Shown piece by piece: positions 27,988 to 36,751 of a DNA stretch of 64,000 nucleotides. The notes beneath the pieces are model-generated. The model was not told where the DNA came from. It was given only the letters and a program-made list of their open reading frames with translations, and made no database searches. The stretch spans positions 62,001-126,000 of the forward strand of contig CAXXWA010000037.1 in NCBI GenBank assembly GCA_963662815.2, in the 5' to 3' direction. The stretch's first letter is position 1, and the number at the start of each line of letters is the position of its first letter. This stretch comes from JAPPHA01 sp963662815 (GTDB taxonomy: Bacteria; Pseudomonadota; Alphaproteobacteria; Rhodobacterales; Rhodobacteraceae). Position numbers and translations under genes: made by a program.

Positions 27988-28003
27988 GCACGGACCGAAG
28001 CAG

Positions 28004-28972
28004 ATGCCGATCAAGATTCCGGAACACTTGCCCGCCTACGAAATTCTTCGCCGCGAGGGAGTCATGGTCATGTCCGAACGGACGGCCATTCGGCAGGACA
28101 TTCGGCCAATGCAGATCGGGCTTCTCAACCTCATGCCAAAGAAGATCCAGACGGAAACGCAATTTGCCCGCGTCATTGGATCGACGCCGTTGCAGATCGA
28201 ACTGACGCTCATCCGCATGTCGGAACACCAGTCGAAAAACACGCCGAAAAATCACATGGAGGCATTCTATCTGCCCTTCCAGAAGGCAAAGGCGCGACGG
28301 TTCGACGGAGTCATCATCACGGGAGCCCCAATCGAACACCTCGAGTTTGCCGACGTGACCTACTGGGATGAATTCGTCGAGGTGATGGAGTGGACACAGA
28401 CAAACGTGCACTCGACATTCGGCGTCTGCTGGGCAGGAATGGCGATGATCCATTACTTTCACGACGTCCGGAAACACATCCTTCCGAAAAAGCTGTTCGG
28501 TTGTTTCCGCCACAAGACGCTGTCGCCAGCTTCCCCCTATCTCAGGGGATTCTCGGATGATCTCGTCGTGCCGGTCAGCCGCTGGACGGAAATGCGCAAG
28601 GACGAGATCGCGTCGGCTTCCGGCCTCGAAATTCTGATGGACTCCCCCGAAACCGGACCTTGCCTGGTGGAAGACAGGACTCATCGGTCGCTCTACGTAT
28701 TCAACCATTTCGAATACGACAGCGACACGCTGAAGGACGAATACGAGAGGGATGTTTCAGCGGAAGTGTCGATCGACGTGCCTGTAAACTACTTTCCGGA
28801 AGACAATCCCGCCTGCGAACCGGAGAACCGCTGGCGTTCGCACGGGCACCTTCTCTACGGAAACTGGGTCAACCAGATCTACCAGACTGTCCCTTACGAT
28901 ATTGCTGATATCGGGCAAACCGATGGCCGCGCCGCAACTCAAGTGACGGGTGTTGCCGGCGAACTGCAATGA
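28004..28972 (+). CDS. metA: Homoserine O-acyltransferase, MetA fold, probably acetyl-CoA specific
   Basis: MetA-fold enzymes acylate homoserine, the first committed step of methionine synthesis. The 322-aa protein has the catalytic Cys in FGVCWAGMAMIHYFH, the His in VFNHFEYDSDTL and the family start MPIKIPEHLPAYEILRREGV. The block GAPIEHLEF has Glu at the position where E. coli MetA has Gly (GAPLGLVEF). That residue is known to set the acyl donor, with Glu favouring acetyl-CoA and Gly succinyl-CoA, so an acetyltransferase is likely although many databases would call it succinyltransferase. ATG 28004 sits 16 bases after the preceding stop. No SAM riboswitch fits in that gap. A strong inverted repeat lies 30 bp downstream. 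Confidence 0.93.
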   Translation: MPIKIPEHLPAYEILRREGVMVMSERTAIRQDIRPMQIGLLNLMPKKIQTETQFARVIGSTPLQIELTLIRMSEHQSKNTPKNHMEAFYLPFQKAKARRFDGVIITGAPIEHLEFADVTYWDEFVEVMEWTQTNVHSTFGVCWAGMAMIHYFHDVRKHILPKKLFGCFRHKTLSPASPYLRGFSDDLVVPVSRWTEMRKDEIASASGLEILMDSPETGPCLVEDRTHRSLYVFNHFEYDSDTLKDEYERDVSAEVSIDVPVNYFPEDNPACEPENRWRSHGHLLYGNWVNQIYQTVPYDIADIGQTDGRAATQVTGVAGELQ

Positions 28973-29004
28973 CCGCGACGGATCAAACGCCGGGTAGGAC
29001 ACGC

Positions 29005-29036
29005 GGAACTGAAGTCCTTGCGTGCACTTCAGTTCC
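29005..29036. terminator. 11-bp perfect inverted repeat after metA
   Basis: GGAACTGAAGT and ACTTCAGTTCC form an 11-bp perfect stem with a 10-nt loop. No U-run follows, so it may be a factor-assisted or bidirectional transcription end, an mRNA-stabilising hairpin or a protein-binding palindrome. Confidence 0.5.
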
Positions 29037-29179
29037 CGCCAAAGACGGACTCACCCTTTGCGACACCATTGAACATCCGCTCCGTCAGGGACGAATTCAA
29101 GGCCGATCGACCGAAATCGATGAATGGCCGGATTGACCGAACCTGCGCCGCCGCCCGCCTCGACCCGACCTGATTCCGC

Positions 29180-30910
29180 ATGACTCTTGAGAACCGCCAA
29201 AGTCCGCACTCCGTCACCGCAGGCGGCGCTCTTTTCGGGAAACTGAAAGCACTGGGCGTCGACCACGTATTCGCCAACTCGGGAACCGACTTCCCGCCGA
29301 TTATCGAGGGGCTGATCGAGGCGAGCAACAAGGGAATAGACCTTCCTAAGGCGATCACCGTTCCCCACGAGCATGCAGCGGTTGGCATGGCGCATGGCTG
29401 CTACCAGTTGTCCGGACGTGCGCAGGCCGTCATGCTGCATACCAACGTCGGCCTTTCCAACGGCGCGACGGGTGTCATCAACGCCGCTTGCGATCAAATT
29501 CCCATGCTCGTCATGTCCGGAAGGACGCCGGTTGCCGAAGGCGGTCGATTCGGCGCCCGCACCGTCCCGATCGGATGGGGCCAGGAAATGTACGACCAGA
29601 CTTCTCTGGTCAGGGAAGCGGTCAAGTGGGACTACGAACTCCGTTTCCCAGACCAGGTGTCCGAGGTTCTCGACCGGGCCTGGACAATCGCCAACTCGAC
29701 GCCGAAGGGGCCCGTCTACCTCAGCCTGCCGCGCGAGGTGCTTTGCGAAAGCTGCCCGACCGAGGGGCTCGACCGCCCGTCTCGAATGGCGCCCGCCTCG
29801 TCTATTCCGGCGACAGAGTCCCTGGACAAGGCTGCGTCCATCCTGGCCCGAGCCAGGCGTCCGCTGATCATCGCCCAGCGCGGCACCGGGTCGAAGCAGG
29901 CGTTCGACGCCCTTCAGAAATTCGTGACTGACTGGGCCATCCCCTTGTCGCATTACTGGGCGAACCAGATCGCCCTTCCGATGTCGAACCCGATGCATGT
30001 CGGCTGGTCTCCCGACGCGCTGCTCGCGGAAGCGGACGCAGTCCTGGTCATCAACGCCCTTGCACCGTGGTGGCCCGACCGCGGCGGACCGAACCCAAGC
30101 GCCAGCGTGATCCAGCTCGGGCCGGATCCGCTGTTCTCACGGACGACTCCCATAAGAAACTTCCGGTCGGACGTCACCCTTGCAGGCGATGCAGCACCAA
30201 CCGTCCTCGAGTTGATCCGCCGCGTCAACGGCTTTGCGCGGGACGCGCGCGCAGTAGCCGCGCGGCGAAGGAAGATCGAGGAGATTTCGCGAAGGCAGCG
30301 CGAAGACGTGCGTTCCGCCGCGCGCAGCGGAAGTGGCAGCCCAATGTCCAAGGAGTGGGTCAGCCATTGCCTCGGCCGGGTTCTCCGCGAACGAAAGGCA
30401 AGTGTATTTCACGAACTCGGGTGCCCGCTTCCGCCGCTCGAGATCGATCAGCACCTCGGCTATTTCCAGGAACCGCACTCCGGCGGGCTTGGATGGGGGC
30501 TTCCGGCGGCAATGGGCGCGCAGCTTGCGGACCCGGAACGTCTCGTGTTCGCGACAATGGGCGACGGCAGCTACCTGTTCGCCAACCCGGCCGCGTGCCA
30601 TCAGATCTGTGAATCGCTCTCGCTCCCGGTTATCACGATGGTGCTCAACAACGGTGAGTGGGGTGCCGTCCGCCATTCCGTCGAAGGGCTCTACAGGGGC
30701 GGGCTCGCATCGAAGTCCAATGACGTTCCCCTGACCTCGCTGAAACCGAGCCCGGACTTCACGAAGACCGCCGAGGCGAGCCGCGCATATACCGAAACGG
30801 TCGCCGACGGAGAGTCCCTGCCAGCAGCCCTCGAACGTGCCGTCGAGGTCGCAACGAATGAAGGACGCCAAGTTCTCCTGAACATCGCAATTCGAAGAAC
30901 GAACGGGTAG
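29180..30910 (+). CDS. Thiamine-pyrophosphate-dependent enzyme (acetolactate synthase-like)
   Basis: The 576-aa protein has the three-domain layout of the benzoylformate decarboxylase/acetolactate synthase family. The N-terminal pyrimidine-binding domain has the activating Glu in VPHEHAAVGMAHG. A middle Rossmann domain follows (ARARRPLIIAQRG). The C-terminal diphosphate domain carries the metal/TPP motif MGDGSYLFANPAACHQ...NNGEWG. It differs from true acetolactate synthase, having no IlvN partner and unusual sequence around the active site. A close paralogue lies in the catabolic operon at 58275-59953, where the same motif reads GDGSYVFANP. Substrate and reaction (decarboxylation, ligation or 2-hydroxyacyl cleavage) are unknown. 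It starts at ATG 29180 and lies about 200 bp after metA. Confidence 0.88.
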   Translation: MTLENRQSPHSVTAGGALFGKLKALGVDHVFANSGTDFPPIIEGLIEASNKGIDLPKAITVPHEHAAVGMAHGCYQLSGRAQAVMLHTNVGLSNGATGVINAACDQIPMLVMSGRTPVAEGGRFGARTVPIGWGQEMYDQTSLVREAVKWDYELRFPDQVSEVLDRAWTIANSTPKGPVYLSLPREVLCESCPTEGLDRPSRMAPASSIPATESLDKAASILARARRPLIIAQRGTGSKQAFDALQKFVTDWAIPLSHYWANQIALPMSNPMHVGWSPDALLAEADAVLVINALAPWWPDRGGPNPSASVIQLGPDPLFSRTTPIRNFRSDVTLAGDAAPTVLELIRRVNGFARDARAVAARRRKIEEISRRQREDVRSAARSGSGSPMSKEWVSHCLGRVLRERKASVFHELGCPLPPLEIDQHLGYFQEPHSGGLGWGLPAAMGAQLADPERLVFATMGDGSYLFANPAACHQICESLSLPVITMVLNNGEWGAVRHSVEGLYRGGLASKSNDVPLTSLKPSPDFTKTAEASRAYTETVADGESLPAALERAVEVATNEGRQVLLNIAIRRTNG

Positions 30911-31503
30911 CGCAAGTTTTGCACGCAAAATAGTGATTGATTTTCAGTTGCCTGCGCCGATCCTACCGGCGGCTTTGGCAAAGCAAGTCCGTGTCAGGGC
31001 ATGATGTCACCGACCCGTCGCACGACCATCCTCCGCGTTTTCCGGGCTCGGGGTCAAGACCAAGCGCCCGGTAGATCGTTTGTAGTCGGAGCTCGACCTA
31101 GGTCGCCCCGCAGAACCCGATGACCCATCCGTCGGCACGACGGAAACAGGCGGTGACCCGGATCCGGCCCGAAAGGACGACCCGCGGCGCACAACAGATC
31201 GCCGTCTCGCCATGTGCCCGAAGGTGGCTGCAAACGGCCTAGTCCAGCTCGAAGGCCAAGGCGCCAATAACAGGCGACCTTCGTAATAGGGGCGACTTTC
31301 CGGGAATTGCCGCCGGTCCCGGTGTCGTGTTCCGTCACTTCCGGGAGGTCGGGACCGGCACCGACAGGCGGCGTCGGCGGGCTCTTCGGACCGAACGATT
31401 TCCGGATGCGTTCCGGCGTTGCCGGGCAGGGGCGAGTCTGTCGATGACTACGAAAAAGCGCGGAATTCTGGCGACTCGCCGCGCGTTGGCGGGATTGTTT
31501 GCG
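30911..31503. other. 593-bp stretch without a supported gene
   Basis: Between the TPP enzyme and the left end of the IS21 remnant. Frames are open on the minus strand, but their composition is arginine/proline-rich and no family is recognised. It could be decayed coding DNA from an older insertion. Confidence 0.4.
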
Positions 31504-31779
31504 GATTCCGACCAACTTGACCGGGATTCCGAGATTGCTTGACCGGCAGGTCCAGTCGGCGCCCCCTGTGGACAGCTCCTTTCGCCGGTCTGCGGACAAC
31601 CCGGCCGGAGGCCGGGGCAACGGAGCGCAGGCGACGGGAGAGTCCCCGTCAACCTGGCTGACCCTGTTGATTGAGGAGCCTGTGGAACCGGCGTGCAAGC
31701 GCACGGCGCTTGTGCACATTTCCGCAGGCCGGTCCGGATGTCGGTTCGCGCGGTTCGGCTGCCATGGTCCTCGTCGTCG

Positions 31780-32502
31780 GCGAGCGGCTGCGGCGTGTCG
31801 AGCCGGCGCATGGACTCGCCCTTGAGTTCGATGTGGCGGGCATTGCGGACGATGCGGTCGAGGATGGCGTCCGCGAGGGTCGGCTCCCCGATGGCCTGGT
31901 GCCGGAGATCGGCGGGGAGCCGGCTGACGATCATGGCCGACTTGCGCATGCAGCGGCGTTCGACGATCTCGAGCAGGCAGCGCCGCGCGTCGGGGGAGAG
32001 TTCCTGCAATCCCCGGTCGTCGAGGACGACGAGGTCCGGCCGCGCGAGGCGGTTCGTCAACCTGTCGAGGCGGTGGCTGTCGCGCGCCCCGGCCAGCTCG
32101 ATGACGAGTTCCGGCATGCGGCGGCAGGCCCCTGGCGGGCAACAGCGCAGGCGAGCCATGCCCTGCCGCAGCCGCAGGCTCCGGTGACGGTCATGTTGAC
32201 GCCCTGACGGATCCGGCCGCCGGCCGCGATGCGCGTCGGCAGGGTGCGGGAGATGCCGCGTCCGGCCCGGCAGTCGACATCCTCGATGCAGGAACGGACG
32301 CGCAATCGGGCACGGCGCAGATGCGCCGGGCAGCTGCGGTTGTCTCGCACCTCGACTTCGCGTTCGAGCGGCAGGGCGAGCCGGTCGTCGAAGGCCGGCG
32401 AGACGATGTCGGGGATGTCCTCCTGCTCGCGCAGGGCCTCGGCCATGCCGCCGAGGCCGAGCCTGAGCATGCGTTCGATGTCGGGCCGCCTCGGCGTCAT
32501 TC
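31780..32502 (-). pseudogene. istB: IS21 helper ATPase IstB, frameshifted
   Basis: IstB is the AAA+ helper that activates the IstA transposase. From ATG 32502 the minus strand reads LRLGLGGMAEALREQEDIPD, ENR-type motif VEVRDNRSCPAHLRRARL, and IEDVDCRAGRGISRT, then MTVTGACGCGRAWLACAVARQ, where the Walker A lysine is replaced (GACGCGRAW instead of GxxGxGKSW). After a frameshift/deletion near 32110 the other half reads LARPDLVVLDDRGLQELSPD with Walker B, IVERRCMRKSAMIVSRLPADL, and GEPTLADAILDRIVRNARHIELKGESMRR. Loss of the Walker A Lys and the frameshift make it inactive. Confidence 0.82.
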
Positions 32503-32628
32503 GCGTCTCCCTTTCCCGAAGGCTTCCGGTCCGCGGATGCTGTCGTGTCTCGGGAGGGTTCGGATTCGCCGTCCCGGGGCGTTGGCCCGGCGTCCGGCAG
32601 CTGCCTCGGGCAACTCGCCGGAAGGCGA

Positions 32629-34073
32629 TCATCGGCCAGCGCCGCGCCGCAGGCCTCGTCGAGCATCTCGGGGGGGCGCCCTTTCGGCCATCCTCAACAT
32701 GCTGCGAACGGTGTCGCAGGCCTGTTCCGGAAAGTCGCGCGACGCCATGCAGCGCTCGGCCCGGGCATGCGCCACGGGCCCGGTCCGGCAGGCCTTCCCG
32801 AGCAGCCGGCCGCAGCAGCCGGGTCTGTCGACGGGGCCGGGCATGCGGCGACGTTCGGGCATGCGCGCCGGCATCGTCGCGTGCTGCCGGCGGCCGCGGG
32901 CACGCGGATGAGCGCGGACGAGCTCGCCTGGAACGCCCGAGCGCACCTCGGTCACGTCCGTGCCGGCGCGCACGGCGACCTTCCGGCCAGAGAGCCCGTG
33001 CGGCACGGAATGGAGATTGTTCCGGAAGCGGACGAGGCAGTCGAGACCCGCCGTGCGTTCCGGGATCCGCTCGCACCGTTCCCGGCGCATTTCCCTTGGA
33101 GGCCCGAGCAGACGGCGCTCCTCGCGTTCGAACAGCTGGCGGCGGCACTCGCATCCCCGGACCGTCATCCGGTTGTCGAGGTTCTCCGGCAGCGGGGCGA
33201 TCGCCTCGTTCATTTTCCCGACCCGGAAGAATGCCTCGTCCTGCAGGGGCAGACTGATGGCCAGCCGCACGGCCCTGACCGCGGCCTCCGCGGCAGCCTT
33301 GTCCCGGGGACTGCGCGGCCTGGTCGGCGTCGCCGCAATGCCGCAGCAGGGCGTGAACTCGCGGAACGACGGGTTCAGGTCAAGATCCTCGCCGTCGTTC
33401 CCGGCGCGCCGGCCTTGAGGTTGTCGAGCTTCATCCGGGCGGGGACCCCGCCGGAGCGTTCCGGCGGCCCGCAGAGCGCCGTGGTCCGGCACTTCGCCGA
33501 CCGGCTCTCCACCGCTTCCGCGCAGGCCGGACTCGAACATGGCGGAACGACAACCGCGGTCCCGGCGTCGCGGGGGCCGTCGGCCGTCATCGGCGACAGG
33601 GTCTTGCCGGAACGGTCTGCAAGGGCGAATTCGCCGGGCGACCAGTCGAAATGCGTGTGCAGCCCGTCTTCCGGAACCTCATCCGTCCGCTCGCTGAGCA
33701 ATTCGCGGAAACGGCTGCAGCTGCAGGCCGGACGGCTGGCCGCCGCCGCGTCGTCGCGGCAGCGGCGCCATTGTTCATGCCGCGTCATGGCCGCCCTGCG
33801 GCGCTTGCGCGACGCCTTCAGGGCCTTGCCGACCGCCTCCCGGCCCGGCTCGCGACGGGTCCCCTGCCTTTCCCTGGGCGGGCAGGCCGGGGCCTGCAGT
33901 TCGGCGTCATTCCCGGGCGGCGGCCAGGTGACGCGCGCCGCCGCACGCCTGACCATGTTCACTGCCGTGCCGTTCGAGACGCCCGCCGCGGTCGCGGCAT
34001 CGGCAAATGACAGGCCAGGCTCGTGGCGAAACCTCGGGATTGATCGCAATGTGATCATGTCGGTTCTCTTCAT
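32629..34073 (-). pseudogene. istA: IS21 transposase IstA, frameshifted
   Basis: From ATG 34073 the reading MITLRSIPRFRHEPGLSFAD, then AAGVSNGTAVNMVRRA gives the N-terminal helix-turn-helix of IstA. FDWSPGEFALADRSGKTL includes the first catalytic Asp position, and the end of this frame reads GGVPARMKLDNLKAG with the second. A frameshift near 33400 moves to LNPSFREFTPCCGIAATPT and PRSPRDKAAAEAAVRAV, the catalytic-Glu block, with Ala/Glu substitutions. The C-terminal portion PHGLSGRKVAVRAGTDVTEV follows. Several conserved residues are already altered, so this is an old remnant. Confidence 0.82.
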
Positions 34074-34442
34074 GGATTCCCTTGCCTCCGCAGGTCCGTG
34101 GTTTGGAAGCAGGCGTCAGGGGAGAACCGGCGCCCGCAAGCCGCCTATCGCGGTTCAGCGAGGGCGTGGACTGCTGCCCGGATCGATTGCTTTGACCGCA
34201 GGACCGGAATGCGGATAAACGGTCAAGCGTCGTCGGAATCGCGGTCAAGTGCTCCCGGAATCTGTAGATCACATCATCGGAACCGATGCGGCAAGCACCA
34301 TTTTACTTTCGCGCAGGGGCATCCCACGCTGATTTCGGCTGGTTTTCCTTGACACCGGGCTTGTCTGCGTTGCATGCGCGCGCGACCGCGGAGCCGGAAT
34401 TTTCCGCTGGCGTTCCCGTCCCGGACGTGCGATGCTCCGGCC

Positions 34443-35249
34443 ATGTCGATTCGCAAGCGCCTCGAGTTCCATGCCCCGTTTCGCGGGATGCCGGCGGGGT
34501 TTTCCCTGTCGGACGTCGAGATCCGGCTGGCCAGGCCGCAGGAGCGCCCGCTCTGGGACTCGCTGATGGACGAGCGCCACTATCTCGGCTTCCAGCGGCT
34601 GGCGGCCCGCGGCCTGCGCTACGTGGCAAGCTTCGGGGACCGGTGGCTGGGCCTGGCGGCGTGGCAGAACGGCGCCTTCAAGTGCGCTCCGCGCGACAGG
34701 TGGTGCGGCTGGAGGCCGGAGCAGCAGTTCCGGCGGCTGGAGATGGTGGCGAACAACACGCGTTTCCTGATCCTGTCCGAGCCGGGGGTGTTCCCGAACC
34801 TCGCCTCCTTCTTCCTTGCGGGGATGACCCGCCGGCTCGCCGACGACTGGCTGGCGGCGCACGGGCACCGGGTGCTCCTGGCGGAGACGTTCTGCGACCC
34901 GGCCAGGTTTTCCGGCACCATGTACAGGGCGGCGGGCTGGGAGTGCCTGGGCCGGACGAAGGGGTTCGCCCGCGCCAACGGTCGCTACACCGACCCCCAC
35001 GGCAGGCCGAAGGAGATCTTCGTGACGCCGCCGGGCCCGACGCCCGGGCGCTGCTCTCGAGCCCGCAGCCGCTGCCGCCGGACGTGGCGCCGCCCTCCGG
35101 TCCCGGTCTGGCGCCGCGGGACCCCGGGACAATGCGCTCGCTGCACGCGGAGCTGGCGGCGGTGCCCGACTTCCGCCGGGCGCAGGGCAGGAAGCACGCG
35201 GTGGCCTGCGTGCTCGCCGTGCACGTGCTCGCCGAGCTCGCGAACATGA
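34443..35249 (+). CDS. DUF4338 (DruA-like) protein within the ISAs1-type element
   Basis: From ATG 34443 about 195 residues match the DUF4338 family: IRLARPQERPLWDSLMDERHYLG, LRYVASFGDRWLGLAAW, CGWRPEQQFRRLEMVANNTRFL, and LLAETFCDPARFSGTMYRAAGW then LGRTKGFAR. The family is known mainly as DruA of Druantia anti-phage systems, whose molecular role is unclear, and also occurs beside transposases. No other Druantia gene (DruB-E helicase) is present. After codon 197 the frame turns into an arginine-rich sequence with no resemblance to homologues and ends at 35249. In contrast the -1 frame continues with PDARALLSSPQPLPPD into the transposase. The true C-terminus may thus be reached by frameshifting at 35033-35039. 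Confidence 0.82.
   Translation: MSIRKRLEFHAPFRGMPAGFSLSDVEIRLARPQERPLWDSLMDERHYLGFQRLAARGLRYVASFGDRWLGLAAWQNGAFKCAPRDRWCGWRPEQQFRRLEMVANNTRFLILSEPGVFPNLASFFLAGMTRRLADDWLAAHGHRVLLAETFCDPARFSGTMYRAAGWECLGRTKGFARANGRYTDPHGRPKEIFVTPPGPTPGRCSRARSRCRRTWRRPPVPVWRRGTPGQCARCTRSWRRCPTSAGRRAGSTRWPACSPCTCSPSSRT
35033..35039 (+). promoter_or_regulatory. Candidate -1 ribosomal frameshift heptamer GGGCCCG
   Basis: In the DUF4338 frame the codons are ccG GGC CCG, so the heptamer G GGC CCG obeys the X XXY YYZ rule exactly in phase. Slippage by -1 gives GGG CCC GAC GCC CGG, entering the frame that runs without a stop into the ISAs1 transposase. The predicted fusion would be about 606 aa. A GC-rich stretch follows that could form a stimulatory stem, but I did not resolve its fold. 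A simple single-base mutation would give the same picture. Confidence 0.45.
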
Positions 35250-36262
35250 AGGGCTGCCTGGCCGCCGCGCAGTTCGCGCGCTCGCTGTCGCAGGAGGAGC
35301 TGGAGGCCGTCGGCGCCTGGCGGAACCCGAAGACGGGGCTTCGCGAGCCGGTCTCGAAGTCCACGATCCACAGGGTCGTGCAGTCGGTCGACCCCGAGGC
35401 GCTGGAGGACGTGGTCGGCCGCTGGTCCCGGCCCCGGCTTCCCCTCGCCCGGGCGCTCGCCGCCGACGGCAAGCGCATCCGCGGCGCCAACCGCAACGGC
35501 GACGGCCATCACGAGACCGTGGCCCTCGTCGACCACGCGACCGGCGCGCCCTTCGCGCTCCTGAACTTCGGCGACGAAGGCGGCGAGCTGGCGGCCACGC
35601 ACGACCTCCTGGAGCGCAGCGACGTCCGCGGCAAGGTCATCACCCTCGACGCGCTGCACACGACGCGCAAGACCGCGAAGATGGTCACCGGGCGCTGCGG
35701 AGCCGACTATGTCTTCTCGGTCAAGGGCAACGCGCCGGAGACCTTCGGCATCCTCGACGGCATCGACTGGGAGAGGGACGCCACCGGCCGCTTCGCGGAG
35801 GATCTCGAAAAGGTTCACGGCCGCCTGGAGCAGCGCTCCATCAGCGTCCTGACGCCGCTCAAGCGCCTGATCAACTACCCCGGCGTCAGCCAGATCGCCC
35901 GGATCACCCGCTACCGGGAGCCGCTGAAGAAGGACGGCGACGATGGGGGAAACGACTGCACCGAGATCGCGTATGTCATCACCTCGCTGGATGCCGAAGC
36001 CGCGTCGCCGGAGGAGCTGCTGAAGCTGAATCGCGGACACTGGAGTGTGGAGAACCTGAACCACCGCCAGAGGGACTGCGTCTTCGGCGAGGACGCCTGC
36101 CTGACCCGCACCGGCAACGGCCCGGCGAACCGGGCCAGCCTGAACAGCATCGCGCTCGCGGTGGTCTTCGCCAGCCGCCGCGAGGCGGAGAGCCTCGCCG
36201 AAACCCGGCGACGCCTGCAGCTGAACCGCAGCGAGGCCATCGCCGCCCTGACCCGGCCCTGA
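35132..36262 (+). CDS. ISAs1-family DDE transposase
   Basis: From ATG 35132 a 376-aa protein reads MRSLHAELAAVPDFRRAQGRK, the conserved ISAs1 start (H-repeat-associated type), then ALAADGKRIRGANRNG with the first catalytic Asp. VITLDALHTTRKTAKMV carries the second, and HWSVENLNHRQRDCVFGEDAC the catalytic Glu. The end, ALAVVFASRREAES, is typical. The length matches the family. The frame is open upstream of the ATG to the DUF4338 slippage site, so the transposase could be made alone from its own start, or as a fusion, or both. Confidence 0.93.
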   Translation: MRSLHAELAAVPDFRRAQGRKHAVACVLAVHVLAELANMKGCLAAAQFARSLSQEELEAVGAWRNPKTGLREPVSKSTIHRVVQSVDPEALEDVVGRWSRPRLPLARALAADGKRIRGANRNGDGHHETVALVDHATGAPFALLNFGDEGGELAATHDLLERSDVRGKVITLDALHTTRKTAKMVTGRCGADYVFSVKGNAPETFGILDGIDWERDATGRFAEDLEKVHGRLEQRSISVLTPLKRLINYPGVSQIARITRYREPLKKDGDDGGNDCTEIAYVITSLDAEAASPEELLKLNRGHWSVENLNHRQRDCVFGEDACLTRTGNGPANRASLNSIALAVVFASRREAESLAETRRRLQLNRSEAIAALTRP

Positions 36263-36751
36263 GAGCCGGGCCGCGTCCGGGCCGGCTCCCGGACGCCGCC
36301 GGCAGGCCGCCAAGCCCCGAAAACGAATCACCAAGGGACCGGAACCGGCGCCCGCGACGGCGCGCGGACGGCTCCGCAAACCCGGAATCCGGCCGGAACG
36401 CCCCGGTCCGCCCCCCGTTCGGCGGCAAATCGGAAAATCGCCAACAGCGTGGGAAAGTCCTGTACTTTCGCGACAGGGCCGGCGCCGCGCGGCGGTGGGT
36501 GCTACCAAGTAAACAACAAGTTCCTGAAAAGCTCGTGTTTGTTTCGGAAAACCATCACTGGAAAACCGAAATGTCAGCAACTCGTGTCGTAATTCCGAAA
36601 TTCCGGTTTCCGAAACAATGTCGCCGAAGACCTGGAGGTCGTGGAAGTATTCTCGCAGCATTTGTGGCAATTTCGAAACAGAATACTTGGCTTCTTGGCA
36701 GCAGCATCGGTGCGGCGACAGGCGGAATTATTCGACGAAACACGTCCAATC

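Larger units (their letters stand above)
31504..34261 (-). mobile_element. Decayed IS21-family element with multiple terminal repeats
   Basis: The left end contains GATTCCG...CTTGACCG...GATTCCG...CTTGACCG (31504-31545), and the right end carries the same set inverted (34220-34261): CGGTCAAG at 34220 and 34242 against CTTGACCG at 31516 and 31538, both with 22-bp spacing. Between them lie IstA and IstB coding remnants on the minus strand. The exact terminal TG/CA bases and the target duplication could not be fixed. Confidence 0.75.
34314..36462 (+). mobile_element. Complete ISAs1-type element carrying a DUF4338 gene; 10-bp target duplication
   Basis: The inverted ends are CAGGGGCATCCCACGCTG at 34314 and, inverted, CAGGACTTTCCCACGCTG at 36462 (13 of 18 identical). 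Both are flanked by the same 10-mer TACTTTCGCG (34304-34313 and 36463-36472), the size expected for ISAs1-family target duplications. The 2149-bp element encodes a DUF4338 protein and an ISAs1 transposase on the plus strand. It landed about 50 bp beyond the right end of the IS21 remnant. All parts appear intact, so it may be active. Confidence 0.85.

Noticed and set aside
27988..28003. SAM riboswitch in front of metA
   Set aside because: Only 16 bases separate metA from the upstream gene, and no SAM-II-like pseudoknot sequence is visible near the start of the coupled unit.
31335..32666. A 443-codon minus-strand gene
   Set aside because: The frame is a mix of an IstB fragment and read-through of neighbouring frames. 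The protein evidence supports frameshifted IstA and IstB instead.
34314..36462. A Druantia anti-phage system
   Set aside because: Only the DruA-like gene is present, inside an IS with target duplications. The large helicase and other Druantia genes are absent, so no defence system can be claimed.
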